Origin: Hoeflea prorocentri
GTDB lineage: Bacteria; Pseudomonadota; Alphaproteobacteria; Rhizobiales; Rhizobiaceae
Length of the DNA: 64,000 bases
Direction: 5' to 3'
Assembly: GCF_027944115.1 (NCBI RefSeq)
Contig: NZ_JAPJZI010000001.1
Location: 310,001-374,000, forward strand
Each line of letters begins with the position of its first letter. The stretch's first letter is position 1. A program made the translations under genes and the position numbers. The notes below the pieces were generated by a model. That model saw nothing but the letters and a program-made list of their open reading frames with translations, had not been told where the DNA came from and did not search any database. This document shows, piece after piece, positions 24,948 through 33,559 of the stretch.

Positions 24948-26312
24948 ATGCCTGTCATTCATGATGCCGTCAGCCAGATCAACGGTATTGTCTGGGGCGT
25001 GCCGATGTTGGTTCTCCTTCTCGGCGTCGGCATATACCTGACGGTTGGTTTGAGGCTCCTGACACTTTTCAGGCTCCCGCTCGGCTTCCGACTGCTTCGC
25101 AAGGGCCTGGCACTAGGAGACGGCGAGGGCGAGATCAGCCCGTTTAATGCGCTGATGACATCTTTGGCGGCAACGATTGGTACCGGCAACATTGCCGGGG
25201 TTGCAACGGCTATTTTCCTGGGTGGTCCGGGTGCGATTTTCTGGATGTGGATGACGGCGCTTGTCGGAATGGCAACCAAATATGCCGAAGCCGTCTGCGC
25301 GGTGCACTACCGCAAGGAGGATGAACGCGGCAAGCATGTCGGCGGGCCGATGTACTACATCCGCTACGGGCTTGGCGAAAACTGGAAATGGCTTGCCGCG
25401 TGTTTTGCCCTTCTCGCCGGCATTGCAGGGTTCGGCATCGGCAATCTGGTCCAGTCAAACTCGATCGCTCACGCGCTTGAGGTGAATTTCAGCGTGCCGC
25501 CCTGGCTGACCGGTATGGTTCTTGTGTGTCTGGCGGGTGCCGTCCTGGTCGGCGGCATCGAGCGGATTGCGACCGTGGCCGGCAGGTTGGTGCCGCTTAT
25601 GGCGGTGGCCTATATTCTGGTTTCTCTTGTTGTGCTGGTGATCCACGCGGCGGAGATCCCTGCTGCGTTTGGACTGATTTTCACACATGCGTTCTCACCA
25701 ACGGCCGCCACCGGTGGATTTGCCGGAGCGGCGGTTTGGGCGGCCATTCGGTTTGGTGTTGCGCGGGGCATCTTCTCAAATGAAGCGGGGCTGGGCTCCG
25801 CTCCGATTGCCCACGCTGCGGCAAAGACCAAGGGGCCGGTCAGTCAGGGGCTGATCGCCATGCTTGGTACCTTCATCGATACGATTATCGTGTGCTCCTT
25901 TACCGCGCTTGCCATCATCGTGACCGGTGCGTGGACGAGCGGCGAGACCGGTGCGGCTTTGACATCACATGCTTTCAGCCTCGCCTTGCCCGGCCTTGGA
26001 GGGTACATCATCGCGATCTCGCTTGCGGTCTTTGCGTTTACCACCATGCTCGGCTGGAGCTATTACTGCGAGCGGTCCTTCCAGTATCTCATGGGTGTCC
26101 GGATCATCATGCCGTTCAGGATTGCGTGGTCTCTTGCGGCCTTAGTCGGCGCAACATCGCAACTGGGCTTTGTGTGGCTGCTTGCCGATACGCTGAATGC
26201 TTTCATGGCGATCCCGAACCTCATTGCCCTGGTTCTGTTGAGTCCTGTCGTTTTCAGGCTGACGCGTCAGTTTTTCGATACGCGTGGTGGTTCCGAAAAC
26301 AATCCCTTCTGA
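24948..26312 (+). CDS. Alanine/glycine:cation symporter (AGCS family)
   Basis: A 454-residue sodium-coupled amino acid importer with about ten membrane segments. Family motifs include AATIGTGNIAGVATAIFLGGPGA in the N-terminal third, the HVGGPMYYI box and FGVARGIFSNEAGLGSAPIAHA in the middle. The last is the most conserved AGCS stretch. The start at 24948 is chosen for GGAG seven bases upstream; the frame is open to 24894. The likely substrate is alanine or glycine. It stands alone, with the glycerate kinase gene 115 bases downstream. Confidence 0.92.
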   Translation: MPVIHDAVSQINGIVWGVPMLVLLLGVGIYLTVGLRLLTLFRLPLGFRLLRKGLALGDGEGEISPFNALMTSLAATIGTGNIAGVATAIFLGGPGAIFWMWMTALVGMATKYAEAVCAVHYRKEDERGKHVGGPMYYIRYGLGENWKWLAACFALLAGIAGFGIGNLVQSNSIAHALEVNFSVPPWLTGMVLVCLAGAVLVGGIERIATVAGRLVPLMAVAYILVSLVVLVIHAAEIPAAFGLIFTHAFSPTAATGGFAGAAVWAAIRFGVARGIFSNEAGLGSAPIAHAAAKTKGPVSQGLIAMLGTFIDTIIVCSFTALAIIVTGAWTSGETGAALTSHAFSLALPGLGGYIIAISLAVFAFTTMLGWSYYCERSFQYLMGVRIIMPFRIAWSLAALVGATSQLGFVWLLADTLNAFMAIPNLIALVLLSPVVFRLTRQFFDTRGGSENNPF

Positions 26313-26427
26313 GGCCGCGGGCTGTCGTCTGATGCGATTCGCACAAGATCCGGATGCCAGGGCAATTATTCCATGGTTTTGCAGGTGTTGACGGGTTTGC
26401 CGCGGCTCATCTAGATATGAGGCTTCC

Positions 26428-27690
26428 ATGACTGCTGAACCACGCTCACTACTGACCTCGATGTTTGATGCCGCAATTGCGGCTGCGGACCCCGATTTGA
26501 CCATTCGCGCCCATCTTCCCCGGCGTCAAAGGGGACGCACGGTGGTCGTTGGGGCAGGCAAGGGCGTTGCCCAGCTTGCCCGTGCATTGGAAAATCACTG
26601 GGATGGGCCGCTCGAAGGCGTGGTCGTGACGCGTTACGGGTTCGGCGTTGACTGCCGGCAGATCAAGGTCCTGGAGGCAGCGCATCCTGTTCCGGATGAA
26701 GCCGGGCTGGATGGAGCGACGCGATTGCTTGAGGCGGTGAGAGGGCTCGGACCGGACGATCTGGTCATCGCTCTGATATGTGGCGGCGCTTCGGCACTTC
26801 TTCCCTGTCCCGCCGACGGCTTGTCGCTGAACGAGGAAATCGAAGTCAACCGGGCTCTTCTTGCATCCGGCGCGCCGATTTCGGCGATGAATGCAATCCG
26901 AAAGCAGATTTCGAAGATCAAGGGAGGGCGGCTGGCAGCGGCAGCACATCCGGCGCGGGTCGTCAGTCTGATTGTATCCGATATTCCCGGAGACAATCCC
27001 GCCGATGTCGGATCAGGCCCGACGGTTGCCGATGCGACAACTGCACTGGATGCGCTTGGCGCGGTCGAGCGCTACCGGATTGCTCTGCCTTCCAGGATCA
27101 TTTCGCATATCAAAGACGCGCGTTCGCCGGCTCCGGCACCTGAGGATCCGGCATTGCAAGACCATGAACATGCGGTCATCGCCTCGGCCGGTGTGTCGCT
27201 TGAGGCGGCAGCGAAAAAGGCACGGGAAATGGGTCTTGAAGCGGCAATCCTGTCGGACTCCATTGAAGGTGAGGCACGGGAATCGGCGCATGTGCATGCC
27301 GCAATGGCAAGGGAGATCGTCATGCGCAACCGGCCTTTCAAAAAGCCGATTGTTCTGCTTTCCGGCGGGGAAACGACGGTAACGCTCAGAGGCGAAGGAA
27401 AGGGTGGGCGCAACACCGAATTCTTGCTGTCTCTGGCTCTTGATATTGACGGGCTTGCCGGAATTGACGCTCTTTGTGCCGATACGGACGGGATAGACGG
27501 ATCGGAAGACAATGCCGGTGCCTTCGTCAATGGTGACAGCGTATCGGACATGCGCCGGGCCGGCCTCGATCCGGTTGCGCTTCTGGCGGACAATGATGCA
27601 TGGTCCGCCTTTCATGGCATCAATGCCTTGTTCGTGCCCGGACCGACGGGCACCAATGTGAACGATTTCAGGGCCATTCTGGTGCGCTGA
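26428..27690 (+). CDS. Glycerate 2-kinase (GckA/TtuD, MOFRL family)
   Basis: A 420-residue kinase that converts D-glycerate to 2-phosphoglycerate. Features are the N-terminal VVGAGKGVAQLA, the central GGGAS-type box CGGASALL, the KQISKIKGGRLA segment, IVSDIPGD, and the C-terminal MOFRL-domain motifs LSGGETTVTLRG and GGRNTEFLL with CADTDGIDGSEDNAGAF. Length fits the family. It serves hydroxypyruvate/tartronate or serine-cycle metabolism; the gene context gives no further hint. It faces the cbpM-cbpA pair on the other strand. Confidence 0.93.
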   Translation: MTAEPRSLLTSMFDAAIAAADPDLTIRAHLPRRQRGRTVVVGAGKGVAQLARALENHWDGPLEGVVVTRYGFGVDCRQIKVLEAAHPVPDEAGLDGATRLLEAVRGLGPDDLVIALICGGASALLPCPADGLSLNEEIEVNRALLASGAPISAMNAIRKQISKIKGGRLAAAAHPARVVSLIVSDIPGDNPADVGSGPTVADATTALDALGAVERYRIALPSRIISHIKDARSPAPAPEDPALQDHEHAVIASAGVSLEAAAKKAREMGLEAAILSDSIEGEARESAHVHAAMAREIVMRNRPFKKPIVLLSGGETTVTLRGEGKGGRNTEFLLSLALDIDGLAGIDALCADTDGIDGSEDNAGAFVNGDSVSDMRRAGLDPVALLADNDAWSAFHGINALFVPGPTGTNVNDFRAILVR

Positions 27691-27706
27691 CCCGGCGCAA
27701 ATGGCG

Positions 27707-28030
27707 TTAATCGAACTTGGTGATTGTTACGCGTTCCAGCCGTTTGACTGCCTGCTGGAGCTGTTCGCGCTCGTCGATCAGATTGAGGGCGACGGCAATG
27801 CCGGCCTTGTTCACACCGAGATCGTGGTAGAGGCGCCAGGCGGTGCGCACCCGCGTGATGCTGATCGCGGAGAAACGCCAGCCGGCCGGCGCCTGACCTG
27901 CCGGGTCCAGAATACCCTCATCGACAAGTTCAACCACCCATTCGGCGCGCACGCCGCATGACCGGCACAGTTCAGCGAGGCTGACGGCCTCGATCACCTC
28001 GGCGGAAACCACTTTTGTCGTCTTGACCAT
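27707..28030 (-). CDS. cbpM: Chaperone modulator CbpM
   Basis: A 107-residue MerR-like winged-helix protein that, in E. coli, binds the J-domain of CbpA and inhibits it. VSLAELCRSCGVRAEWVVELVDEGIL and WRFSAISITRVRTAWRLYHDLGVN are the characteristic helices. It follows cbpA with a four-base gap on the same strand, as in other proteobacteria, which supports the name. Confidence 0.9.
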   Translation of the reverse strand: MVKTTKVVSAEVIEAVSLAELCRSCGVRAEWVVELVDEGILDPAGQAPAGWRFSAISITRVRTAWRLYHDLGVNKAGIAVALNLIDEREQLQQAVKRLERVTITKFD

Positions 28031-28034
28031 GGTC

Positions 28035-28985
28035 CTAAACCCCCAGCTTTGCGCGCGGATCGAAATTCATCTGGCTTGCCATTTGTTCGTAAAGGGCACG
28101 ATCTTCATCATTGTTCACCGGCGGAACCGCGATCTGCAGCACGGCGTAGAGATCGCCGGCGGGGTTTCCCGGAATGCCGCGCCCCTTCAGCCGAAGCTTC
28201 TGTCCGGCCCTTGCATTCTTGGGCACGGTCAGTTCGACAACGCCGTTTGGCGTCGGAGCCTTGACCTTGCCGCCGAGCGCGGCTTCCCACGGCGCAATCG
28301 GCAGGTCGAAATAGACGTCGCGACCCTCGACCGAATAGGCAGAATCCTCGTTAAACCGGATTTCCAGATACAGGTCTCCTGCGCGCCCTTTTCCGATGCC
28401 GGGCGTCCCCTGTCCGGCAAGCCTTATGTGTTGTCCTTCGGTGATGCCCTTCGGGATTTTCACGCGGATTGTCCGGTCCTTGACGGTGACATGGCCGTCC
28501 TGATCCATCTCCGGAGCGCGCAGCGAAATTGTCCGCGTTGCGCCCTCATAGGCGTCTTTCAGGTCTATGGTGATGCCGGCATGATGGTCCTGGCCCTGTG
28601 CATGAAACGAATGCCGGCTGCGCGGCTGGGCGCCCGGGCCCGCGGCCCTGCCAAAAAGCGATTCAAAGAAGTCGCTGAACGCAGCCTCGTCGGCTTCCGT
28701 GTACCCGCCGCCTGAAAACTCAAATCCCTCATTCCAGTCCGGCGGCGCCTGGAAATCCTGTCCGGCTTTCCAGTTGGCGCCGAGCTGATCATAGGCAGCG
28801 CGTTTTTCCGGATCCTTCAGGACCTCATACGCCTCGCCTGCCTCTTTGAACTTTTCTTCCGCGCCCGGCTCCTTGTTGACGTCCGGATGGTATTTGCGGG
28901 CGATCTTGCGGTAAGCCCGTTTGACCTCATCCTGGGTGGCGTTGCGCTCCAGTCCGAGCGTTTCGTAATAATCCTTGAAATCCAT
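28035..28985 (-). CDS. cbpA: DnaJ-class co-chaperone CbpA
   Basis: A 316-residue class B J-protein. The J-domain (residues 1-70) has the HPD motif (KYHPDVN). A Gly/Phe-rich linker and two C-terminal beta-domains follow, with RIPKG-like and GDLYLEI repeats, and there is no cysteine-rich zinc finger. That arrangement matches curved-DNA-binding CbpA rather than DnaJ. The start at 28985 is chosen because MDFKDYYETLGL is the family N-terminus; the frame is open to 29123 in non-conserved sequence. It stimulates DnaK and is regulated by the CbpM protein encoded next. Confidence 0.92.
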   Translation of the reverse strand: MDFKDYYETLGLERNATQDEVKRAYRKIARKYHPDVNKEPGAEEKFKEAGEAYEVLKDPEKRAAYDQLGANWKAGQDFQAPPDWNEGFEFSGGGYTEADEAAFSDFFESLFGRAAGPGAQPRSRHSFHAQGQDHHAGITIDLKDAYEGATRTISLRAPEMDQDGHVTVKDRTIRVKIPKGITEGQHIRLAGQGTPGIGKGRAGDLYLEIRFNEDSAYSVEGRDVYFDLPIAPWEAALGGKVKAPTPNGVVELTVPKNARAGQKLRLKGRGIPGNPAGDLYAVLQIAVPPVNNDEDRALYEQMASQMNFDPRAKLGV

Positions 28986-29162
28986 GCGAATTTTCCGGTG
29001 CCGGTATGCTGTACTGCTGCGTTGAATCTGACGACCGCTCAGCCTTGCTCCAGGCAACTCTGAATTGTTCCAATGCGTTTGTCCAGATGCGCAAAGGCGA
29101 GCGGACGCGCTATAATATCGCAATGGAGACCGGCCGATCCGGTTTGGGTAGAGGTCAGTGAC

Positions 29163-29810
29163 ATGAAGCCTTCAGGCGGGATTAAAACCGGATATGACAG
29201 CGTGCGCGCGACAGGCACGCAAGGCATTGACGTATCGCGTTACCAGGGAGGAATTGACTGGGCGCAGGTATCAGCTGCGGGAACCCGGTTTGTCGCCATA
29301 AAGGCGACCGAAGGCGCGTGCGACTATGCCTATTGCAGCCATTTTGAGACAAATGCCGGGCAGGCCCGCAACAACGGTCTCGCTGTGGGTGGATATCACT
29401 TTTTCAGCCCATCTTCCGATGGCAAGGAACAAGCCGATTATTTCCTCCGGATTGCGCAGCCGGCTGCAGGCGATCTGTTGCCCATGCTGGACCTTGAACA
29501 GAGCGGAGACGCATCTGCCGCGCAGATTGCCGCGGGCGCGATGGGCTGGCTGCAGACCGTTGAAGGGGCGATCGGCAGGAGACCTTTTTTGTACACAACC
29601 GCCAGTTTCTGGAATGAGATCGGTGCACCGAAGGGATTTGAGGCCTATCCTTTGTGGATCGCCGACTACGGCGTCGCCACCCCGGCTCTTCCTGATGGAT
29701 GGGCGGATTATACCGTCTGGCAATACTCACAGCAGGGCAAACTGGCCGGGGTTTCCGGTCCAGTAGACCTCGATATTCTCAAGAGACCGCTGCGGTCAGT
29801 GCTGCTTTGA
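29163..29810 (+). CDS. Glycoside hydrolase family 25 lysozyme-like protein
   Basis: A 215-residue GH25 muramidase domain from ATG 29163 (GAGG eight bases before). GIDVSRYQG opens the barrel, FVAIKATEG and GGYHFFSP are core strands, LPMLDLEQSG carries the D-x-E catalytic pair, and YPLWIADYG and YTVWQYS close it. It should cleave peptidoglycan between MurNAc and GlcNAc. No signal peptide is visible from this start or in the 30 codons open upstream. There is no phage context and no holin gene beside it. Confidence 0.88.
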   Translation: MKPSGGIKTGYDSVRATGTQGIDVSRYQGGIDWAQVSAAGTRFVAIKATEGACDYAYCSHFETNAGQARNNGLAVGGYHFFSPSSDGKEQADYFLRIAQPAAGDLLPMLDLEQSGDASAAQIAAGAMGWLQTVEGAIGRRPFLYTTASFWNEIGAPKGFEAYPLWIADYGVATPALPDGWADYTVWQYSQQGKLAGVSGPVDLDILKRPLRSVLL

Positions 29811-29825
29811 CTGTTTCTGTCCGGG

Positions 29826-30827
29826 TCAGGGAACGAGAACTGCTGCTCCGTTGAAGTTTCCTGCACGCAGATCGGCGAGTGCGCGATTGGCCTCCGCAAG
29901 GGGATAGGAGTGCGTTTCGATCTTGATCGGCGCCTTTGCTGCAAGGTCAAGAAACTCGGTTCCGTCCTGCCGGGTCAGATTGGCGACCGAACGAAGCATC
30001 CGTTCCTCCCAGAGGATCGAGTAGGGAAAGGAGGGGATATCGCTCATATGGATGCCCGCGCAGACGACGATGCCGCCTTTTCGTACAGCTCGCAGCGCAT
30101 CCGGTACCAGGCTTCCGACCGGGGCAAAAATGATTGCCGCGTCGAGTTCTGCAGGCGGATTGTCCTTTGATGATCCGGCCCAGGTGGCGCCCAGCGCGCG
30201 GGCAAAGTCCTGTGCGGCCCGATCGTCCGGGCGGCTGAAGGCATAGACCTCTCGCCCCTGATGGACGGCAAGCTGAATGAGGATATGGGCGGCGGCGCCG
30301 AAGCCGTAGAGGCCGAGCCGCTTGGCATCGCCGGTCATGCGGTAGGAACGATACCCGATAAGGCCGGCGCACATCAGCGGCGCCAGGGCGGCGGGATCGC
30401 CTTTATCGGGCAAGGCGAAGCAATACTGTGCGTCTGCGACGGTGTATTGCGCATAGCCGCCGTCGATCTGATAGCCGGTGAAACCCGGCGCGTCGCAAAG
30501 GTTCTCCTCGTCGGCCTGACAATAGGGGCATGTGCCGCAGGTATGGCCGAGCCAGGGAACGCCAATGCGCTGTCCGGACTTTAAGCCCCTGACGTCCTGG
30601 CCGGTTTCCACAACCGTGCCGATAATTTCATGGCCGGGAATGATCGGCAGTTTCGGATCGGTGAGATCACCGTCAACAACATGAAGATCGGTGCGGCAAA
30701 CGCCGCAGGCATGGACCTTGATCAGCACCTGGGTCGGGCCGGGTGACGGTATCGGCACATCGCGCAGGACGAGCCCGGTTTTGGGCTGCTCCAGCACCAT
30801 AGCCTTCATTTGGTTTTGCTTGTCCAT
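29826..30827 (-). CDS. Zinc-dependent alcohol dehydrogenase (AdhP/AdhA-like)
   Basis: A 333-residue medium-chain dehydrogenase. Catalytic zinc ligands are in CGVCRTD and GHE, and the structural zinc is held by the four cysteines of CGTCPYCQADEENLC. GLYGFGAAAH is the nucleotide-binding loop. The family oxidises primary alcohols with NAD(P). ATG 30827 has a purine-rich stretch upstream (GGAACGGAAC), while the inner ATG at 30809 lacks one, so the longer form is preferred. The open frame to 31052 is not conserved-looking. Confidence 0.9.
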   Translation of the reverse strand: MDKQNQMKAMVLEQPKTGLVLRDVPIPSPGPTQVLIKVHACGVCRTDLHVVDGDLTDPKLPIIPGHEIIGTVVETGQDVRGLKSGQRIGVPWLGHTCGTCPYCQADEENLCDAPGFTGYQIDGGYAQYTVADAQYCFALPDKGDPAALAPLMCAGLIGYRSYRMTGDAKRLGLYGFGAAAHILIQLAVHQGREVYAFSRPDDRAAQDFARALGATWAGSSKDNPPAELDAAIIFAPVGSLVPDALRAVRKGGIVVCAGIHMSDIPSFPYSILWEERMLRSVANLTRQDGTEFLDLAAKAPIKIETHSYPLAEANRALADLRAGNFNGAAVLVP

Positions 30828-31144
30828 GATTGTTCCGTTCCGCCAGCCATCGTGCCGACAATCAACAGTGCCTCGTAGCCAACGGTACCGCAATAGGGAC
30901 CCATAGGGGTACGATGAATGTACCCGGTTCCTCCGTGCGACAGACCCGCAAGCTGCGCAAAAAGTGCGGTTACGAACGGGGTGACGACGTTTTTGCCTGC
31001 GTGATGATCGGCGGTTGCGGTCATTTTCCCGATATAAGCCGATTGCCTTCAACCGCCTTGATTCCGGTCAAAAGCGGCGGTGATCACCACATTGTGCCCA
31101 AGCGTGAGGCCCGTGTGGCAGTCGACCTTGGAACCGGCTAAGCT
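30828..31144. other. Intergenic region between divergent alcohol dehydrogenase and FHA-protease genes
   Basis: About 317 bases with small open frames on both strands, none with family features or a good ribosome-binding site. It must hold the promoters of the two divergent neighbours, but I recognise no specific operator. Confidence 0.45.
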
Positions 31145-32767
31145 ATGTATGAACGTATGGAACAGGTCGTCGCGATGGAAGAAAAGGACGTAACGGAGCC
31201 TTCGGCGCCTGCCGAGTTTGGTGAAGCCCTCTCTGTTGTCGCCCTGGAGCACATGACCGGCCCTTGCCGTGGAACCGTCACGTGGCTGTGGCAACCGGAG
31301 GTCTATCTGCGGCTTGGGCCCTATGGGCATATGCATATCACCGAAGGACCCATGAACGAGGCGCGGGAAGGATGGGTTGCCCGAATTTGCCGCGACGGCA
31401 ATGGCTTCAACATCAGTGCAGTTGACGATCAGCCGCTGTGGATTAACCGGAAACAAGTTGATTCAAAGGTTCTGGAGCATCATGACACGATTGAATTCGG
31501 CAATAACGGGCCGATGTCGCGTTGCTATCTCTATGACAATCAGCATCCGATGCGCGAAACCGTTACGGATATTATCGGTGACACGCTTGCCTATTTTCGA
31601 AACAGCCGCCAACCGTTCTTCAATCGGCTGATGCGCTCGGCGGGTCAGCTTGCACGGCGGCTGGCGGGTGAAACAACGCTTCTCTTTCGCTTCTCCGTGA
31701 TCGTGGCGCTCGCTTTTCTCGGTTGGTTTACCTACCAGCAGGGCCGTATCGACACGCTGCTCACGCAACAGGTGGAAAGCGGCGCTGCCGAACTTGAGGC
31801 ATTTTCCAGCCGGCTGACGCGGGCGCGCGAGGAGGCTTTGACACCGGAAGACCTGACGGCGCTCAGCAGTGAGCTGCGCGATGAGCTCGCGACTACGGCG
31901 GAGCGGGTGACGGATATCGAGCGCCGCTCGGAGGCGAGCGCCAATGTCATCGCCGACGCGATGCCGTCGGTGCTGTTCCTGCAAGGGTCATGGGGTTTTA
32001 GGGAAAAGGACGGCGAGCGCATGCTGCGCATCGTTGTCGATGAAAACGGCAATCCGTTACCGACAGCTTCGGGTGTCCCGCGCCTGTCGCTGGACGGCAC
32101 CGGGCCGGTGGCGGAACGCCAGTTTACCGGGACCGGCTTCATGGTCGGCGATAACGGGGCTCTTGTGACAAATCGCCATGTCGGCCTGCCGTGGGAATAT
32201 GATGCCAATGTCAAAATGATGCTGACCGGCAATCTCGAACCGATCATGACGCGGTTTATCGCCTATGTTCCCGGTGTTCCCGATTCGATCCCGGTTGAGT
32301 TCGTGGCCGGAAGCGACGATGCGGATGTTGCGATACTGAGGCAGACCGAGACCGTACTGCAGATCAAGGGGCTGCGGCTTGCGGGCGCGCCGCCGGATCC
32401 GGGCGAGGAGATCATCGTCATGGGATATCCGACCGGCCTTCGTTCAATGTTGGCTCAGGCGGGCGAGAGGTTCCTTGAAGATCTGCGCAAGACCGGCGAG
32501 ACGGGTTTCTGGAGTGTTGCCGAGCGGTTGGCGCTTTCGGGACGTATTCTGCCGCTGGCGAGCCGCGGCATTGTCGGCGGCACGTCAGGCGAGACCATTG
32601 CCTACGATGCGGAGACCACCCACGGCGGCAGCGGTGGCCCGGTACTCGATATCAATGGAGAGGTGGTCGCGGTGAACGCTGCCATTCTGCCTGAATATGG
32701 CGGCTCCAACCTCGGTGTTCCGGTTGCCAAGGTCCGCGAACTGCTTGAGCGGGCCAAAATGAACTAG
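31145..32767 (+). CDS. Membrane-anchored FHA-domain/trypsin-like serine protease fusion
   Basis: A 540-residue protein with an unusual order. Residues about 45-125 look like a cytoplasmic FHA domain (RLGPYGHMHIT, then LEHHDTIEFGNNGPMSRCYLYD). A transmembrane helix lies at about 178-196 and an alpha-helical, probably coiled-coil, stretch at 200-265. A periplasmic HtrA/Trypsin_2-like protease domain occupies about 300-535. The catalytic triad is H345 (TNRHVG), D394 (DDADVAIL) and S496 (GGSGGPV). There is no PDZ domain. A phosphothreonine-reading FHA on the inside joined to a protease on the outside suggests signal-dependent proteolysis. ATG 31145, 31157 and 31175 are alternative starts. Confidence 0.82.
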   Translation: MYERMEQVVAMEEKDVTEPSAPAEFGEALSVVALEHMTGPCRGTVTWLWQPEVYLRLGPYGHMHITEGPMNEAREGWVARICRDGNGFNISAVDDQPLWINRKQVDSKVLEHHDTIEFGNNGPMSRCYLYDNQHPMRETVTDIIGDTLAYFRNSRQPFFNRLMRSAGQLARRLAGETTLLFRFSVIVALAFLGWFTYQQGRIDTLLTQQVESGAAELEAFSSRLTRAREEALTPEDLTALSSELRDELATTAERVTDIERRSEASANVIADAMPSVLFLQGSWGFREKDGERMLRIVVDENGNPLPTASGVPRLSLDGTGPVAERQFTGTGFMVGDNGALVTNRHVGLPWEYDANVKMMLTGNLEPIMTRFIAYVPGVPDSIPVEFVAGSDDADVAILRQTETVLQIKGLRLAGAPPDPGEEIIVMGYPTGLRSMLAQAGERFLEDLRKTGETGFWSVAERLALSGRILPLASRGIVGGTSGETIAYDAETTHGGSGGPVLDINGEVVAVNAAILPEYGGSNLGVPVAKVRELLERAKMN

Positions 32768-32837
32768 GACTATCCTGCAGCAAGGGCATAGCGACCGACC
32801 TCCTTGTTGGCGCGGGCCGGCCGCTATGCGGGCATGA

Positions 32838-33467
32838 TCAATAGGACACGCCGACGGCGCGGTTCAGGTAGCGCCCATCCGACAATTGCCGCCTCAGGAA
32901 GGCCGCGACATCGGCCCGGGGAATTTTCAGGGACAGGCTGCGGTCATTGGAGCCGAAGTCTTCCCGGTAGGTGCCACGGGCAGGTCCGTCGGTGAAAGCG
33001 CTGGGCCGGACCAGTGTCCAGTCAAGGCCGCTCTGCCGCACCAGATCCTCCTGGAGTTCATGATCCTTGAAGACCGGACGCAAGAGTGCGCCGAACATGA
33101 TGCGTTTCCAGAAGAAGTTCAGGTTGCCCCAGCTTTCATGGGCGCCAAGGGTGGACTGGCAGACAAGGCGGCGGACGCCGTGTCTCTTCATGCCGGCGAT
33201 AATATTGGCCGTGCCCACCGAACGGATGACGCTTTTGCGGGACATGCCCGATCCGAGGGTAATGACCACGGCATCGTGACCTTTGATCGCACCGGCCACC
33301 GATGCCGGGTCCATTGCATTGCCCTCGGTCAGGGTCAGATTGGGGTGCTGGATTTCCAGCTTCTGCGGATGACGGGCGAAGGCCGTGACATGATAGCCTT
33401 CGTCCAGCGCCTGCTCGACAAAGAGACGGCCGACCGTGCCGGTGGCTCCGAAGATTATGACTTTCAT
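32838..33467 (-). CDS. NAD(P)H-binding NmrA-like atypical SDR
   Basis: A 209-residue Rossmann protein with the GATGTVG nucleotide-binding loop at residues 8-14, the NAMDPASVAGAIKGHDAVVITLG segment, and ending in YLNRAVGVSY. It belongs to the NAD(P)-binding atypical SDR group (YwnB/NmrA-like) whose members sense or reduce quinones or nucleotide redox state. It is divergent from a TetR regulator and shares a promoter region with three inverted repeats, so it is likely the regulator's target. Confidence 0.87.
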   Translation of the reverse strand: MKVIIFGATGTVGRLFVEQALDEGYHVTAFARHPQKLEIQHPNLTLTEGNAMDPASVAGAIKGHDAVVITLGSGMSRKSVIRSVGTANIIAGMKRHGVRRLVCQSTLGAHESWGNLNFFWKRIMFGALLRPVFKDHELQEDLVRQSGLDWTLVRPSAFTDGPARGTYREDFGSNDRSLSLKIPRADVAAFLRRQLSDGRYLNRAVGVSY

Positions 33468-33500
33468 TTTTCTGCTCCTTTGAGTATGAGTCTTTCTCGA

Positions 33501-33559
33501 CTTTACACTATGTAAAGTTTACACGGTGTCAAATAGGAGATGCTTTACACAATGTCAAG
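33501..33559. promoter_or_regulatory. Three tandem TetR operator copies
   Basis: The core TTTACA-N3-TGTnAA occurs three times. CTTTACA-CTA-TGTAAAG (33501-33517) is a perfect inverted repeat. GTTTACA-CGG-TGTCAAA (33517-33533) and CTTTACA-CAA-TGTCAAG (33543-33559) are near-perfect. Centres are at 33509, 33525 and 33551. The third copy overlaps the proposed tetR start codon, and a GGAGA ribosome-binding site lies between copies two and three. Confidence 0.75.

Noticed and set aside
29111-29116. TATAAT as a promoter -10 box for the GH25 gene
   Set aside because: No -35-like hexamer lies 16 to 18 bases upstream; the nearest TTG-type hexamer is 26 bases away.
32786-32829. GCATAGCG/CGCTATGC inverted repeat between the FHA-protease and NmrA-like genes
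   Set aside because: The loop is 28 bases long and no T-run follows on either strand; it is too weak to call a terminator.
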